Below, one piece after another: positions 21,864 through 22,953 of a stretch of DNA of 22,953 nt. The notes below the pieces were generated by a model. It saw only the letters and a program-made list of their open reading frames with translations, was not told where the DNA came from and did no database searches. The position numbers and the translations under genes are program-made. The stretch covers positions 1-22,953 of the IMG/VR virus record IMGVR_UViG_3300024252_000088. The stretch is one strand, 5' to 3'. Within the stretch, counting starts at the first letter, position 1. Each line of letters starts with the position of its first letter. Origin of the DNA: a virus.

Positions 21864-22577
21864 ATGCAAGTTTCCGCAATATTAAAATCAGCTGCAAGAA
21901 AAATAGGTGTTGTTGCAAGTGGTGAATCGCTTACTTCAGACGAGCAATCCGATGCTTTGACTGCGCTGCAATCTATGTTGCGGTCATGGGCAGCAGAAAA
22001 GATTAATGTTTTTTCTTCAGTAAGAGAGAATGTTACTTTGGTTGCTAGCACGTCTTTGTATACATGGGGTACTGGAGGAACTATATCTACGGCAAGACCT
22101 AACCAGGTACTTAGTGCGTATATTGTAGATTCCTCCGGTACGTCTCATCCAGTAGATATTATTTCAGAGGGTAGATATAATCAGATTAGTTTAAAAACTC
22201 TTGTAAGAAGACCACACTCTCTTTATCCTCAGTACACTTTTCCAAGAGTAAATGTTTATTTATACCCTGTGCCGGATGCAGCAGAAACACTTACAATTAC
22301 TAGTTTAAAACCATTTACAGAAACTAGTTCGTTTAGCTCTACATCTAGTACATTGTCTATGCCAGCGCAGTATGAAGAACCTATTATATATAATCTTGCT
22401 GTACGGCTTGCCCCGGAGTTTGGTAAGACCGTATCTAGAGAACTTGCATTAACAGCAATGAATTCGTATAATAGGTTAACAACACTTAACTCAGCAAATT
22501 ATGTTGAACCAGTAAAAATTGTTCTACCAGTAAGTGCTTCTGGTGGTTATAGTATAAATTCTGATTCTTATAGGTAG
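21864..22577 (+). CDS. Tail accessory factor, P22 gp4 type
   Basis: 237 residues. The N-terminus, with SAILKSAARKIGVVASGESL, then a DALTALQSMLRSWAAEKI helix, is typical of the P22 gp4-like head-completion family that binds beneath the portal and starts tail assembly. The order coat, then gp4-like, then gp10-like follows P22. P22 gp4 is shorter (166 aa) and has muramidase activity; the extra C-terminal length here resembles the longer relatives in other podoviruses, and no muramidase motif can be asserted. Confidence 0.78.
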   Translation: MQVSAILKSAARKIGVVASGESLTSDEQSDALTALQSMLRSWAAEKINVFSSVRENVTLVASTSLYTWGTGGTISTARPNQVLSAYIVDSSGTSHPVDIISEGRYNQISLKTLVRRPHSLYPQYTFPRVNVYLYPVPDAAETLTITSLKPFTETSSFSSTSSTLSMPAQYEEPIIYNLAVRLAPEFGKTVSRELALTAMNSYNRLTTLNSANYVEPVKIVLPVSASGGYSINSDSYR

Positions 22578-22584
22578 GTAAAAG

Positions 22585-22953
22585 ATGGAGATTCCCTTTG
22601 TCGGTGGAGCCTACGAAGGTAGGTCAAAAGATATTAACGCACAGCGGAGTATTAACTTATTCCCCGTTGTAGATAATGAAGATGCTAAATCTGTTGTGGC
22701 TATGTATGGGACACCGGGGAATACTGTGTTTTGCACCTCAGGAACTACGGCTATAGTCAGAGGCATGCACGTTATGGGTAACTATTTGTATTCGGTAGTT
22801 GGTAATACTGTATATCAAATAGTAGCTAATGGAACGCCGACAAGTCTTGGTGTTATTACCACAAGTACGGGGCATGTTGGAATGGCTGATAATGGTACAC
22901 AACTTTTAATTGTAGACGGTACAGCTTTTGGTCATATAGTAACAACTGATACG
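22585..22953 (+). CDS. P22 gp10-like tail hub protein (partial)
   Basis: An ATG at 22585 opens a frame that runs off the window after 123 codons. The start, MEIPFVGGAYEGRS then NAQRSINLFPVVDNE and YGTPGN, is characteristic of the P22 gp10 'packaged DNA stabilisation' family, which forms part of the tail hub below gp4 and holds the packaged DNA. Its place right after the gp4-like gene agrees. The C-terminal majority is missing only because the window ends. Confidence 0.82.
   Translation, partial: MEIPFVGGAYEGRSKDINAQRSINLFPVVDNEDAKSVVAMYGTPGNTVFCTSGTTAIVRGMHVMGNYLYSVVGNTVYQIVANGTPTSLGVITTSTGHVGMADNGTQLLIVDGTAFGHIVTTDT

Overview
The window is part of a short-tailed (P22-type podovirus) phage or prophage genome. 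The evidence is the block large terminase, P22-type portal, scaffold, P22 gp5-type coat, gp4-type tail accessory factor and gp10-type tail protein. The DNA is visibly AT-rich, start sites mostly have AGGAG-type ribosome sites, and stop codon use is standard. Three perfect-looking sigma-54 (-24/-12) promoters suggest a Gram-negative host that has RpoN. The host cannot be named from the sequence.

Layout. (1) 1-1800: a leftward cluster of small unrecognised genes (70, 95, 160 and 56 aa, perhaps a further 32 aa) ending in an intrinsic terminator at 203-244. Two of these genes are each enclosed by long inverted repeats (30 and 24 bp). (2) 1830-2390: a divergent control region with one leftward and two rightward sigma-54 promoters, a strictly 18-bp-phased array of eight palindromic sites, and a rightward sigma-70 promoter. 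(3) 2388-4071: three small genes, a probable small terminase and an HNH-type zinc protein. (4) 4072-4297: a GC-richer noncoding stretch with strong interlocking RNA-type pairings. (5) 4298-12655: a large adhesion module holding fibre modules, a polyglycine-rich protein, a cysteine-peptidase-like protein, a fibre with a C-terminal S74 chaperone, and a sugar-mutarotase-like protein. (6) 12707-13864: lysis genes (membrane coiled-coil protein, M15 endopeptidase, holin). (7) 13865-22953: packaging and head genes (large terminase, KTSC protein, portal, scaffold, coat, beta-repeat protein, two small proteins, gp4-like, partial gp10-like).

The rightward genes are tightly packed with short overlaps and read as one late operon. 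In it the small terminase/HNH pair is separated from the large terminase by about 10 kb of fibre and lysis genes. The few real gaps carry potential RNA structures: a composite element at 4082-4260, pseudoknot-type elements just before the ribosome sites at 19916 and 21247, and a hairpin presenting the scaffold ribosome site.

The most unusual signals are regulatory rather than protein-coding: (a) the 18-bp-phased operator, iteron or centromere-like array beside divergent sigma-54 promoters; (b) leftward genes whose leader can either hide its own ribosome site or pair with a mimic of that site placed after the stop codon; (c) the composite structured RNA after the HNH gene. All structure calls were made by eye and have not been folded or searched.
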